Source: UBA3071 sp965369635 (GTDB taxonomy: Bacteria; Chloroflexota; Anaerolineae; UBA3071). From it: a stretch of DNA of 14,875 bases. The notes below the pieces were generated by a model, which was given only the letters and a program-made list of their open reading frames with translations, was not told the DNA's origin and did not search any database. Location of the stretch: contig CBDURC010000056.1 in NCBI GenBank assembly GCA_965369635.1, positions 1 through 14,875 on the forward strand, given 5' to 3'. Made by a program: the position numbers and the translations under genes. Shown here piece after piece: positions 1 through 6,143 of this stretch; the first letter of the stretch is position 1; the number at the start of each line of letters is the position of its first letter.

Positions 1-38
1 GTGGACGACGAGCGACACACGAGATACGCGGAGGATAA
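1..38 (+). CDS. Possible 3' end of an upstream gene (partial)
   Basis: The reading frame beginning at base 3 is open and closes with TAA at 36-38, sharing its last A with the ATG of the next gene (TAATG). It would end in residues GRRATHEIRGG. A one-base stop/start overlap is typical of translationally coupled genes, so an upstream cotranscribed gene is plausible. Only about 11 codons are visible, so no product can be named and the frame may be open by chance. Confidence 0.2.
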   Translation, partial: GRRATHEIRGG

Positions 39-1762
39 TGATGAAAATCGTCAGCGTTGAAGAAATGCGCCGCATCGAGCAAGCCGCCGATGCCGGCGGC
101 TGGTCGTATGACACGATGATGGAACACGCTGGCCGTGCCGTGGCAACTGCCATACGAAAGCGCGTCAGCGACCTCCGCGAACGACTAACGCTGGTGCTGG
201 CCGGTCCCGGCAATAACGGCGGTGACGGTCTGGTGGCCGCCCGCTACCTGCACGATGAGGGCTGCCCTGTCGCTGTGTACTGCTGGAAGCGCCGCAAGAT
301 CAGGAAGGAGAGCACGAAAGGGAGCACGAAAAGTAAGGAGGATGAGAACTACCGGCTGGTGCAGGAGCGGGGAATCCGCACCCTCCATGCCGCCGATGAC
401 GCCGACCTGAGCGAACTGCGCCGCCTGCTGCGCGAGGCCGACGTCATCGTGGACGCGTTCCTGGGGACAGGCGTTGCACGCCCCATCGGAGGACGGCTCA
501 AAGACATTATGGACATTGTTGAACACGAACTTAGGAAGAAGAGGGCAACAATGGAAACAACGGAAATGAGAGAAGGCAGCCGTCTATTCCCGTCCTTTCC
601 TTCCTTTCGCTCCTTTCCCTCTTTTCCATTTGTAGTCGCTGTAGATTGTCCCTCCGGCCTCAACTGCAACACCGGTGCCATCGACCCCGCCGCGCTCCCT
701 GCCGACCTGACCGTCACCTTCGCCGAACCCAAGCGAGGCCATTGCCTGTTTCCCGGCGCGGCCGCTTGCGGCGAACTGGCGGTGGCGGACATCGGTACCG
801 ATCCTGCGCTGGCCACTGACATCTCCCTGGAACTGGCAACGCCGCAGATGATCGCCCGTCTGCTCCCGGCCCGCCCGCCTGATGCCCACAAAGGTACCTT
901 CGGCAAGGCGCTGCTGGTCGTCGGCTCGGTGAACTACACCGGCGCCGCCTACCTGGCCGGCGGTGCCGCTACCCGTGTCGGTGCCGGTCTGGTAACCATG
1001 GCCGTGGCCGAGAGCCTCTACCGCGTCCTGGCGGTGGCGTTACACGAGCCCACCTGGTTGCTGCTCCCCGAAGAGACCGGCGTGATCGCTCCTGACGCCA
1101 TCAAGCTGGTGCGAGAAAAGGCGGCCGGCTACCAGGCGCTGCTGCTGGGCTGCGGCCTGACGCAGGAGAAGCCCGCCGTGGAATTCGTGCAGCGCCTGTT
1201 GGACACTGACCAGGCAGCACAGCCGCGTATCGGTTTCGTCCACAGCCACGAAACAGCGGAGAAGCCAACGGCTTCTCTGCCGCCGCTGGTCATTGATGCC
1301 GACGGCTTGAACATCCTGGCCCAGGCACCTGATTGGCCTCAACGTGTGCCGCCGAACAGCGTGCTCACACCTCACCCTGGCGAAATGGCCCGCCTGTGCC
1401 GCTGCAAGACCAGCGAGGTCAGCGCTGATCGTTGGGGCCTGACGCAAGCCAAGGCCGCCGAGTGGGACCAGGTGGTGCTGCTAAAAGGGGCGTACACCGT
1501 CGTCGCCGCGCCGGACGGCCGCACCGTCGTCCTGCCCTTCGCCAACCCTGGCCTCGCCAGCGGTGGCACCGGCGACGTGCTAGCGGGCACCATCGTTGGC
1601 CTGCTGGCGCAGGGGTTGACCCCCTTCGACGCCGCCGTGGTCGGCGGCTACCTGCATGGTCTAGCAGGAGAGATCGTCCGAAAGGACCTGGGCGATGCAG
1701 GTATGGTCGCCGGCGACCTGTTGCCCAGGCTGCCGATGGCCATCCAAGCTATCGCCAACTAG
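38..1762 (+). CDS. nnr: Bifunctional NAD(P)H-hydrate epimerase / ADP-dependent NAD(P)H-hydrate dehydratase
   Basis: This cytoplasmic metabolite-repair enzyme epimerises damaged (hydrated) NADH and NADPH and dehydrates the S form back to active cofactor using ADP. The N-terminal epimerase (YjeF_N) domain shows GPGNNGGDG near residues 56-64, DAFLGTG near 140 and VDCPSGLN from about 203. The C-terminal ribokinase-like dehydratase (YjeF_C/CARKD) starts near residue 285, with TPHPGEM near 443 and NPGLASGGTGD at 503-513, the last Asp being the expected catalytic residue. At 574 residues it exceeds the usual ~500-515; the excess sits in three insertions at residues ~87-102, ~165-200 and ~390-415, two of repeat-like DNA and one a homopyrimidine tract. 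The insertions preserve frame and all motifs. Two adjacent ATGs exist; the second (41) is 6 nt from GGAGG (30-34) and may be the true start. It converges with the mnmA operon. Confidence 0.95.
   Translation: MMKIVSVEEMRRIEQAADAGGWSYDTMMEHAGRAVATAIRKRVSDLRERLTLVLAGPGNNGGDGLVAARYLHDEGCPVAVYCWKRRKIRKESTKGSTKSKEDENYRLVQERGIRTLHAADDADLSELRRLLREADVIVDAFLGTGVARPIGGRLKDIMDIVEHELRKKRATMETTEMREGSRLFPSFPSFRSFPSFPFVVAVDCPSGLNCNTGAIDPAALPADLTVTFAEPKRGHCLFPGAAACGELAVADIGTDPALATDISLELATPQMIARLLPARPPDAHKGTFGKALLVVGSVNYTGAAYLAGGAATRVGAGLVTMAVAESLYRVLAVALHEPTWLLLPEETGVIAPDAIKLVREKAAGYQALLLGCGLTQEKPAVEFVQRLLDTDQAAQPRIGFVHSHETAEKPTASLPPLVIDADGLNILAQAPDWPQRVPPNSVLTPHPGEMARLCRCKTSEVSADRWGLTQAKAAEWDQVVLLKGAYTVVAAPDGRTVVLPFANPGLASGGTGDVLAGTIVGLLAQGLTPFDAAVVGGYLHGLAGEIVRKDLGDAGMVAGDLLPRLPMAIQAIAN
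310..333 (+). repeat. 12-bp tandem repeat inside nnr (insertion 1)
   Basis: Two adjacent 12-mers, GAGCACGAAAGG (310-321) and GAGCACGAAAAG (322-333), differ at one base. They encode the Lys/Ser/Thr-rich stretch ESTKGSTK between the VAVYCW strand and the DENYRLV helix of the epimerase domain, where family members usually have a short loop. The 11-mer CACGAAAGGGA recurs in inverted orientation at 7165-7175 in the kinase gene. Confidence 0.75.
590..630 (+). repeat. Polypyrimidine tract inside nnr (insertion 2)
   Basis: A nearly pure C/T run (one interrupting G) made of variants of CCTTTC and CTTTCC encodes an alternating Ser-Phe-Pro stretch (FPSFPSFRSFPSFPF) just before the conserved VVAVDCPSG strand. 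Family members normally pass directly from the helix after the LGTG motif to this strand, so about 35 residues look inserted. The opposite strand reads as purine-only units around GGAAAG. Confidence 0.7.
1233..1277. repeat. Two adjacent inverted repeats inside nnr (insertion 3)
   Basis: GTTTCGT (1233-1239) pairs with ACGAAAC (1248-1254) across an 8-nt loop. Directly after it, GAGAAGCC (1259-1266) pairs with GGCTTCTC (1270-1277) across a 3-nt loop. Both stems are perfect. They lie in a segment of about 25 extra residues between LLDT and the PLVIDADGLN strand of the dehydratase domain. Two tandem hairpins in a coding insertion resemble a small palindromic dispersed element; copies elsewhere cannot be tested here. 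Confidence 0.65.
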
Positions 1763-1780
1763 CAAATCTGCGAATCAGCA

Positions 1781-1882
1781 GATCTAGGCCCAACACAGTC
1801 CAGTTAGGAGGGAGTTGAACTCTCAACCTCGGCAGTGCAATTGCCTCAGAACGGCTTATCCAAACCGTATTGGATCTAGGCC
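1781..1882. repeat. 10-bp direct repeats flanking the tRNA-like segment
   Basis: GATCTAGGCC occurs at 1781-1790 and again at 1873-1882, enclosing 82 bp that contain the tRNA-like sequence. The right copy includes the ytxH stop codon. The arrangement resembles a target duplication around a small insertion, but could also be a local duplication. Confidence 0.55.
1800..1874 (-). pseudogene. Degenerate tRNA-like sequence (UGC anticodon position), 3' half well formed
   Basis: Read on the minus strand, positions equivalent to tRNA 27-73 have correct spacing: anticodon stem AGGCA/TGCCG (one mismatch), 7-nt loop ATTGCAC with T33, anticodon TGC and A37, a 5-nt variable loop, T stem GAGAG/CCCTC (one mismatch) and T loop TTCAACT. 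The 5' half fails: the D arm is only an ACGG/CCGT stem with wrong linker length, the acceptor strands pair poorly, and no CCA follows. It is therefore not called as a working tRNA; a decayed tRNA(Ala)-like remnant or chance are both possible. It lies just past the ytxH stop, in a convergent gap. Confidence 0.25.
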
Positions 1883-2205
1883 GCTGCTTCCTCGCCCTCC
1901 GGTCTGCCCAACAGCTCCTCTCGCTTCTTGACCGCGGCCTCTTTCCCTTCCTCGATAGCCTGTTCAAGTTTGGCCTTCTGCTCTTCCAGGATAATGCGTC
2001 CCCGCTCTTGCAGTTCCTCGGCACGCTGCCGGGCTTCAGCCGACAGCTCAGTCACCCGCTCCTTCAGTTCGATCCCGCTCTCCTCAAGCCGCTGGCGAGT
2101 CTCCTCACCCGACTGCGGGGCCAGGAGCAGCGCTGCCACCCCGCCCACGATAGCGCCTATGAGGAAACCTGCGAAGAACTCTCCTCCGCCTCCACGTTCG
2201 CTCAT
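1876..2205 (-). CDS. YtxH-like small membrane protein
   Basis: This 109-residue protein has a Gly-rich N-terminus, one transmembrane segment (FFAGFLIGAIVGGVAALLLAP, about residues 9-29) with the PQSGEETR sequence typical of YtxH/Gas-vesicle-T-like proteins, then a long charged helix rich in Glu, Arg and Lys (about 30-100) likely to form a coiled coil. The family is associated with envelope stress, but the molecular role is unknown. The ATG at 2205 is chosen because GGAGG lies 7 nt upstream; an earlier in-frame ATG at 2268 would add 21 residues encoded by tandem repeats and lacks a comparable site. It is the last gene of the mnmA cluster, 83 nt after the DUF948 gene, a pairing seen for YtxH in other bacteria. 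Confidence 0.8.
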   Translation of the reverse strand: MSERGGGGEFFAGFLIGAIVGGVAALLLAPQSGEETRQRLEESGIELKERVTELSAEARQRAEELQERGRIILEEQKAKLEQAIEEGKEAAVKKREELLGRPEGEEAAA

Positions 2206-2220
2206 GCCTTCACCTCCATG

Positions 2221-2254
2221 ATATGTTGGTAGATATGTTGGTAGTATGCTGGTA
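2221..2254. repeat. 12-bp tandem repeat upstream of the YtxH gene
   Basis: ATATGTTGGTAG is present twice in direct succession (2221-2232 and 2233-2244), followed by a degenerate third unit TATGCTGGTA. The array starts 16 bp upstream of the YtxH start codon, in the 83-nt gap after the DUF948 gene. It is AT-richer than its surroundings. It may be an operator, an mRNA element or a neutral microsatellite. Confidence 0.7.
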
Positions 2255-2288
2255 CACTGGACAATCAATATCCGCCGGACTGCCCGTC

Positions 2289-2591
2289 TCAGGCCGTGTC
2301 GCCATCCCGACCGCCTGAACGGAAACCTGCCAGCGTCTTGGCTGCCTGACGCAGGCCGGAAACGTAACCAGCGACGTTCACCACAGGAGACACCAGGTGT
2401 TCACTAAGGAACGCTGTTGTCCCCTTCACCGTTCCCACAGTCTCCTGAGTCGCCTCCAGCATCGGCTTGACCTCCTCGCGCAGCATCTTGACCAGTTTGT
2501 ACACTTGGATGGTCAATATCGCCAGCAGGATACCGACAACGATGGATTCTATCGCCAGGACAATGATCGCCACATCACGCACAGCAGCCAT
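2289..2591 (-). CDS. DUF948-family small membrane protein
   Basis: The protein has 100 residues: an N-terminal transmembrane helix (about residues 6-30, VAIIVLAIESIVVGILLAIL) followed by an amphipathic helical region (VYKLVKMLREEVKPMLEATQETVGTVKG) and a short tail. This matches DUF948-type proteins, of unknown function, often encoded beside YtxH proteins and proposed to act in the cell envelope. ATG is preceded by GAGGTG with 4 nt spacing. It sits 36 nt after the 87-residue membrane protein and before the YtxH gene, probably on the same transcript as mnmA. Confidence 0.7.
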   Translation of the reverse strand: MAAVRDVAIIVLAIESIVVGILLAILTIQVYKLVKMLREEVKPMLEATQETVGTVKGTTAFLSEHLVSPVVNVAGYVSGLRQAAKTLAGFRSGGRDGDTA

Positions 2592-2627
2592 GTTGCACCT
2601 CGATTGCGTCTCGTTTGGTCCATTCTA

Positions 2628-2891
2628 TCACACTTTCAGCCGATTGGCAATGAACAGGGCCATCCAGGAGAACAGGCTACCCTCCACCATGTGCACCTGC
2701 CCCACCACCAGCCATTCAAAATGCGTCAATTGCCCCACGCCTTGGCCCGCAGCGAAGCCTGCTACCGCTGCCAGGGTGAAAACTCCCAGGTCGCGCAGCG
2801 TCCGCCCCTGCCACAGGTGAAACAGTGCAGCGTAGATCAGAGCAATCACCAGGCTCAGAAGCAACGCGGGTGATAACAGTAAGTCAAGCAT
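2628..2891 (-). CDS. Small polytopic membrane protein, unknown function
   Basis: The 87-residue product is almost entirely hydrophobic, with about three predicted transmembrane segments (residues ~4-27, ~36-55 and ~60-83). Short loops carry HLWQGRT and QLTHFEW. I do not recognise a named family. The start codon is 9 nt from the mnmA stop, with a weak AGGAC ribosome site, so translation after mnmA on one mRNA is likely. Position before the DUF948 and YtxH genes hints at an envelope role, but nothing in the sequence defines a function. Confidence 0.65.
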   Translation of the reverse strand: MLDLLLSPALLLSLVIALIYAALFHLWQGRTLRDLGVFTLAAVAGFAAGQGVGQLTHFEWLVVGQVHMVEGSLFSWMALFIANRLKV

Positions 2892-2900
2892 GTTGGTGTC

Positions 2901-4013
2901 CTATTGGGATTTGGTATTTGGTATTGCTTGTTCGATTGTCCCGCCGCCGAGACAGGCCTCGCCGTCGTAGAACACAACCGCCTGGCCCGGAGTGATGTCC
3001 CTCAGCAGCTCCCCGAAGACCACCCGCACCCGGCCGCACCCCAACGGCGAGACCGTGGCTGGTGCATCCTGCGCCCGGTAGCGAATCTTGCCCGTCACCG
3101 CTAGCGGTACTGAAGGCCACTCGCTGGAGACGAACGAGACCTCGCCAGCCGTCAGCTCGCGCCGCCCCAGCACCGACTCCGGCCCTACCACCAGAGCGTT
3201 GCGGCCGGCGTCTATCTCCAGCACATACAGTGGCTCTGCGGCGGCGATGCCCAGCCCCTTCCTCTGCCCGATGGTGTAGAAAGCCAACCCCTGGTGCATG
3301 CCCAGCCGTTGCCCTGCCTGGTCGAGTATCGGCCCTGGGCAAACCGCCTGCGGAGCATGGCGTCGCAGGAAACGACGATAGTCATCTCCACCCACGAAGC
3401 AGAGATCCTGGCTCTCCGCCCGTTCCGCCACAGGCAGCATACGGGCTCGCGCCATCTCCCTCACCTGCGCTTTGGTGAACTCGCCCAAGGGGAAACACAC
3501 GTGCGCCAGCGCCTCCTGTCCTAGCATATACAGCACGTACGATTGATCCTTCGACGCATCCACGCCGCGCAGCAGGCGGTAGCGCTCGCATCCATCGCCT
3601 GGCGGCAGCACGCGGGCGTAATGCCCCGTCACCAGCAAGTCGGCTCCCAGGCCCCGTGCATGGCGCAGCAGGTAGCCGAAGCGGATATGTCGGTTGCAGG
3701 TCAGGCAGGGATTCGGTGTGCGGCCAGCGGCATAGGCGGCGACAAAGGGCTCCACAACGCGCGTCTTGAAAGTCTCCTCGACGTTGAGCAAGCAGAAAGG
3801 GATACCCAGCAACGTAGCAACGCCTCGGGCGCTCTCCACCGCGTCAGGGGTGCAGCAAAGATTGTGGCCGCACCCTTCCTGGTGTGGCTCTGCCCAAAGG
3901 CGCATCATCACGCCGATAACCTCATGGCCTTGCTCTACCAACAGAGCCGCGGCTGTGGAGCTGTCCACGCCACCACTCATGGCCACCACGACCCGTCTCC
4001 TACCAGAACCCAA
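2901..4013 (-). CDS. mnmA: tRNA-specific 2-thiouridylase MnmA
   Basis: MnmA adenylates and thiolates the wobble uridine (U34) of tRNAs for Lys, Glu and Gln. Visible motifs are the PP-loop SGGVDSS (residues 13-19), the nucleophilic Cys in NPCLTCNRHIRF (Cys106, with Cys103 nearby), GHYAR, and the second catalytic Cys in AESQDLCFVG (Cys205), followed by the C-terminal beta-barrel domain ending near CLGGGTIEQ. The TTG at 4013 is chosen: GGAGG (4021-4025) lies 7 nt upstream and it gives 370 residues, the normal length. An ATG at 4115 would add 34 residues foreign to the family. The last residues (IPNTKSQ) come from a 7-bp tandem repeat running into the stop. First gene of a minus-strand operon-like set. 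Confidence 0.95.
   Translation of the reverse strand: MGSGRRRVVVAMSGGVDSSTAAALLVEQGHEVIGVMMRLWAEPHQEGCGHNLCCTPDAVESARGVATLLGIPFCLLNVEETFKTRVVEPFVAAYAAGRTPNPCLTCNRHIRFGYLLRHARGLGADLLVTGHYARVLPPGDGCERYRLLRGVDASKDQSYVLYMLGQEALAHVCFPLGEFTKAQVREMARARMLPVAERAESQDLCFVGGDDYRRFLRRHAPQAVCPGPILDQAGQRLGMHQGLAFYTIGQRKGLGIAAAEPLYVLEIDAGRNALVVGPESVLGRRELTAGEVSFVSSEWPSVPLAVTGKIRYRAQDAPATVSPLGCGRVRVVFGELLRDITPGQAVVFYDGEACLGGGTIEQAIPNTKSQ
2904..2924. repeat. 7-bp tandem repeat at the 3' end of mnmA
   Basis: On the plus strand the units are TTGGGAT, TTGGTAT and TTGGTAT, back to back. On the coding strand they read through IPNTKSQ directly into the TAG stop. A 7-bp unit shifts frame with each copy, so copy-number change would alter the MnmA C-terminus and stop position. 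Confidence 0.7.
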
Positions 4014-4131
4014 AGATCTTCCTCCTCGCAGCGATGGCGGCCAGATTCCAGTCATGTGCCAACACAAAACCGCCGCAGCCTGCTCTCGGGCCGGGCGGAT
4101 GCAAGGCAAGATCACGCACTGGGGATTCCAT
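4000..4131 (-). CDS. Candidate small ORF overlapping the mnmA start
   Basis: A 43-codon ORF begins with ATG at 4131, preceded by GGAGGG with 9 nt spacing, and ends with TAG at 4002-4000, 14 nt inside the mnmA reading region in another frame. The product (MESPVRDLALHPPG..., ending RRKIFGFW) matches nothing I recognise. Third-position GC bias is weak, arguing against long-term coding. If translated it could couple ribosomes onto the mnmA TTG start. It lies in the ~205-nt leader predicted from the promoter at 4225-4253. Confidence 0.2.
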   Translation of the reverse strand: MESPVRDLALHPPGPRAGCGGFVLAHDWNLAAIAARRKIFGFW

Positions 4132-4224
4132 TAGCGCGAACCCTCCAGTTCGTGGATCAAGGATTGTCTCCTTACCAGGGCTGCATTCCGGGCAGACAGC
4201 AAGACAGTAGACCGCTTCTGTCAC

Positions 4225-4253
4225 AGTATAGCACCAAGATGCTGGATAGTCAA
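4225..4253 (-). promoter_or_regulatory. Sigma70-type promoter for the mnmA operon
   Basis: On the minus strand TTGACT (4253-4248) is separated by exactly 17 nt from TATACT (4230-4225). It would start transcription near 4218, giving a leader of about 205 nt before the mnmA TTG. The -35 box overlaps the hemW stop codon, so hemW and mnmA appear to be separate transcription units. Confidence 0.7.
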
Positions 4254-5434
4254 GAGGGCAAGAACCGCACAAAGACCTGATTGCCCAGCAGCCGCCCCCG
4301 CTTGCTTATCCTGATCCGATCCGGCAGCCGTTCCAGGAGACTTGCGGACTCGAGTGCCGCAATCTCCCCAGCGTACATATGCAGCAGTGAGTGCCCGAAG
4401 CGACGTTCGAAGGCATCATAGGACACGCCCTCCTGCACCAGCCGCAGGCCAAGCATCATCGACTCTGCCATGGCCAGCGGTTCATCGATCTTCTCGCTGC
4501 CCGCGACAGGCGGTTGGACCTTCTCCAGTCGCTCGATGTACTCGGCAGGTACGCGCACGTTCCACCATCGCCGCCCGTCGAGGCTAGAATGCGCCCCCGC
4601 ACCGAAACCCAGATACGGCCCATTATGCCAATAGGTCAGATTGTGACGACAAGAAAACCCTGGAGATACTCCTGCGCCCCCAGGCTCATCAACCTCGTTC
4701 CTCGCCCAATTGGAGATCTCGTAGTGAACATAGCCCGCGCCGGCCAGCTCGTCGCTGGCTATCAGGTAGAAATCAGCTGCCAGATCGTCGTCGGGCGGGG
4801 GGACGTGGCCTTCGGCCACCTCGCGGGCCAATGGTGTGCCGTCCTCGATGCTCAAGGCATAGAGGGAGAGGTGCTCGGGGGCAAGAGCGATGGCGCGGCA
4901 GAGGGTGCGCCGCCAGGTTCCTCTCCGCTGTCTCGGCAGACCGAAAATGAGATCGAGGTTGATGTTAGCAAAGCCAACCGCACGGGCAGCGTGAAAGGCT
5001 GACTCCGCCTCCTCAACCGTGTGGACGCGCCCCAGAAGGCGCAACTCGTCATCATCAAAGCTCTGTACCCCCAGGCTAAGGCGGTTGACGCCCAGACACC
5101 GCAAGTCGGCAAAGCGTTGCCGGTCTACCGTGCCCGGGTTGGCCTCGCAGGTAATTTCGGCATCGGGGTGCACGGTGAAGGCCTGGCGGCAAGCAGACAG
5201 AGTGTTAGCCAAAAGATCAGGGGACAACAGCGTCGGCGTGCCTCCGCCCAAATAGACGGTCTCCACCGGTGGATGATGCCAGCGCTGACCAGCGATAGCA
5301 ATCTCTGCTACCAGCGCACGGACGTAGAGAATGAAGAGATGATCCAGCCCAGCGTAGGAGTTGAAGTCGCAGTAGGCGCACTTGCGTTGGCAGAACGGAA
5401 GGTGGATGTATAGACTCAGAGTATCGAGGCTCAA
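4250..5434 (-). CDS. hemW: HemW-like radical SAM protein (heme chaperone / coproporphyrinogen oxidase-like)
   Basis: This 394-residue radical-SAM protein opens with LYIHLPFC and the cluster motif CQRKCAYC (Cys15, Cys19, Cys22). The residue two after the last Cys is Phe (CDF), as in HemW, rather than the fourth Cys of true HemN. GGGTPTLL, ANPGT, LSLGVQSF, HINLDLIFGLP-like and RHNLTYWHNGPYLGFGAGAHS segments and the C-terminal HemN_C-like region (MMLGLRL.EGV) complete the family pattern. HemW binds heme and is thought to insert it into target proteins. The start is TTG at 5434, with GGGAG 4 nt upstream; TTGA forms both this start and the stop of the preceding FHA gene. About 12 extra residues (EVDEPGGAGVSP) sit before the RHNL motif. 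Confidence 0.9.
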   Translation of the reverse strand: MSLDTLSLYIHLPFCQRKCAYCDFNSYAGLDHLFILYVRALVAEIAIAGQRWHHPPVETVYLGGGTPTLLSPDLLANTLSACRQAFTVHPDAEITCEANPGTVDRQRFADLRCLGVNRLSLGVQSFDDDELRLLGRVHTVEEAESAFHAARAVGFANINLDLIFGLPRQRRGTWRRTLCRAIALAPEHLSLYALSIEDGTPLAREVAEGHVPPPDDDLAADFYLIASDELAGAGYVHYEISNWARNEVDEPGGAGVSPGFSCRHNLTYWHNGPYLGFGAGAHSSLDGRRWWNVRVPAEYIERLEKVQPPVAGSEKIDEPLAMAESMMLGLRLVQEGVSYDAFERRFGHSLLHMYAGEIAALESASLLERLPDRIRISKRGRLLGNQVFVRFLPS

Positions 5435-6090
5435 AGCGCTCCCTTGTTTGCAAAGCGGAAGCCATGGCCGCGCACGGTGACCACATACTGATGCTCGGAG
5501 TCTAGCTCCGCCAACCGTTCTCGAAGGCGGCGCACCAGAGCATCTATGGCCTGTTCCGACACCCCCTCTTCCAACACCTCAGACCAAACGGTGCGCACGA
5601 CTACCTCACGGTTGACGATGCTGCCATCACCTTCAACCAGAAGCTTGAGCAGGCGGTACTGGGCTGGGGAGAGGGGAGGCTCCAGCAGGCAGCCTTCCAT
5701 GTACACTTGACGTGTGGCTTCATCCAGCCGCAACCCCGCCTCCTCTGCCTCAGGGAAGGTCAAGGGAGCCGTGGCACCAGCGTCCACGAAAGCCAGCTTG
5801 AAGCGCAAGGCGATCTGGATCTCGTCGCCATCTTCCAGCACCTGCGGCGCCGTCAGCTCGCGGCCATTGACATGCGTGCCATTCTTGCTGTCCAGGTCCT
5901 CCACGGAGTAGCGGCCATCCGCCCACGAGATGCGGGTATGGTAACGGGAGACGTGGCGATCACGAAGAATGACGTCACAGTCCTCGCCACGGCCGATCGT
6001 GAGCGCACCCTGTTGATCCAACGGCCATCGTTGCCCCATTCCCGCACCCTGCTGCAAGATGAGCATCGCGCTCTCACGAATATCAGCCAT
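5431..6090 (-). CDS. FHA domain-winged helix (OmpR/PhoB-type) transcriptional regulator
   Basis: The 219-residue protein joins an N-terminal FHA domain (about residues 10-100) to a C-terminal winged-helix DNA-binding domain (about 118-215), with no receiver domain. The FHA phosphothreonine-binding residues are present: GR at 33-34, Ser48, His51 and NG at 70-71 (DSKNGTHVNG). The winged helix shows LSPAQYRLLKLLVE, the recognition region VSEQAIDALVRRLRERL and the wing YVVTVRGHGFRF. By analogy with mycobacterial EmbR (winged helix plus FHA, phosphorylated by PknH), it may link Thr phosphorylation to transcription. ATG has GGAGG 9 nt upstream. It is divergent from a Ser/Thr kinase across about 50 bp and overlaps hemW by 4 nt, so hemW is probably cotranscribed. 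Partner kinase and targets are inference. Confidence 0.9.
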   Translation of the reverse strand: MADIRESAMLILQQGAGMGQRWPLDQQGALTIGRGEDCDVILRDRHVSRYHTRISWADGRYSVEDLDSKNGTHVNGRELTAPQVLEDGDEIQIALRFKLAFVDAGATAPLTFPEAEEAGLRLDEATRQVYMEGCLLEPPLSPAQYRLLKLLVEGDGSIVNREVVVRTVWSEVLEEGVSEQAIDALVRRLRERLAELDSEHQYVVTVRGHGFRFANKGAL

Positions 6091-6106
6091 TACACTTTGC
6101 CTCCAC

Positions 6107-6135
6107 TTGACAAGACGTCAGACATAGGCCATAAT
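6107..6135 (+). promoter_or_regulatory. Promoter of the Ser/Thr kinase gene, with AGACGTCA site
   Basis: Consensus TTGACA (6107-6112) is followed after exactly 17 nt by CATAAT (6130-6135). Transcription would begin near 6142-6144, at the kinase ATG, so the mRNA is probably leaderless. The spacer starts with AGACGTCA (6113-6120), also found at the GH3 promoter (10173-10180), a possible shared operator also available to the divergent FHA gene. Confidence 0.7.
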
Positions 6136-6143
6136 TGCGTCCG

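Noticed and set aside
349..906. Long minus-strand frames opposite nnr, GH3, mgtE and the aconitase-family gene
   Set aside because: They mirror GC-rich coding sequence, have no ribosome sites or recognisable domains, and overlap well-supported genes.
1764..1786. Hairpin ATCTGC/GCAGAT (1766-1771 with 1778-1783) after nnr as a terminator
   Set aside because: The stem is only 6 bp and no T-run follows on either strand, so it does not meet intrinsic terminator criteria.
1795..1880. Functional tRNA gene on either strand
   Set aside because: Only the minus-strand 3' half fits; D arm, acceptor pairing and CCA fail. On the plus strand the loop would give GCA (Cys) but there is no T arm.
2206..2268. 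N-terminal extension of the YtxH protein from ATG 2268
   Set aside because: The extra 21 residues are encoded by the tandem repeat and the strong GGAGG site serves the ATG at 2205.
4014..4115. MnmA start at ATG 4115
   Set aside because: It adds 34 residues with no family counterpart; TTG 4013 has GGAGG at ideal spacing and gives normal length.
4014..4224. T-box or other known riboswitch in the mnmA leader
   Set aside because: GGAGGGTTCGCGC resembles part of a T-box only superficially; there is no specifier stem, full T-box sequence or terminator.
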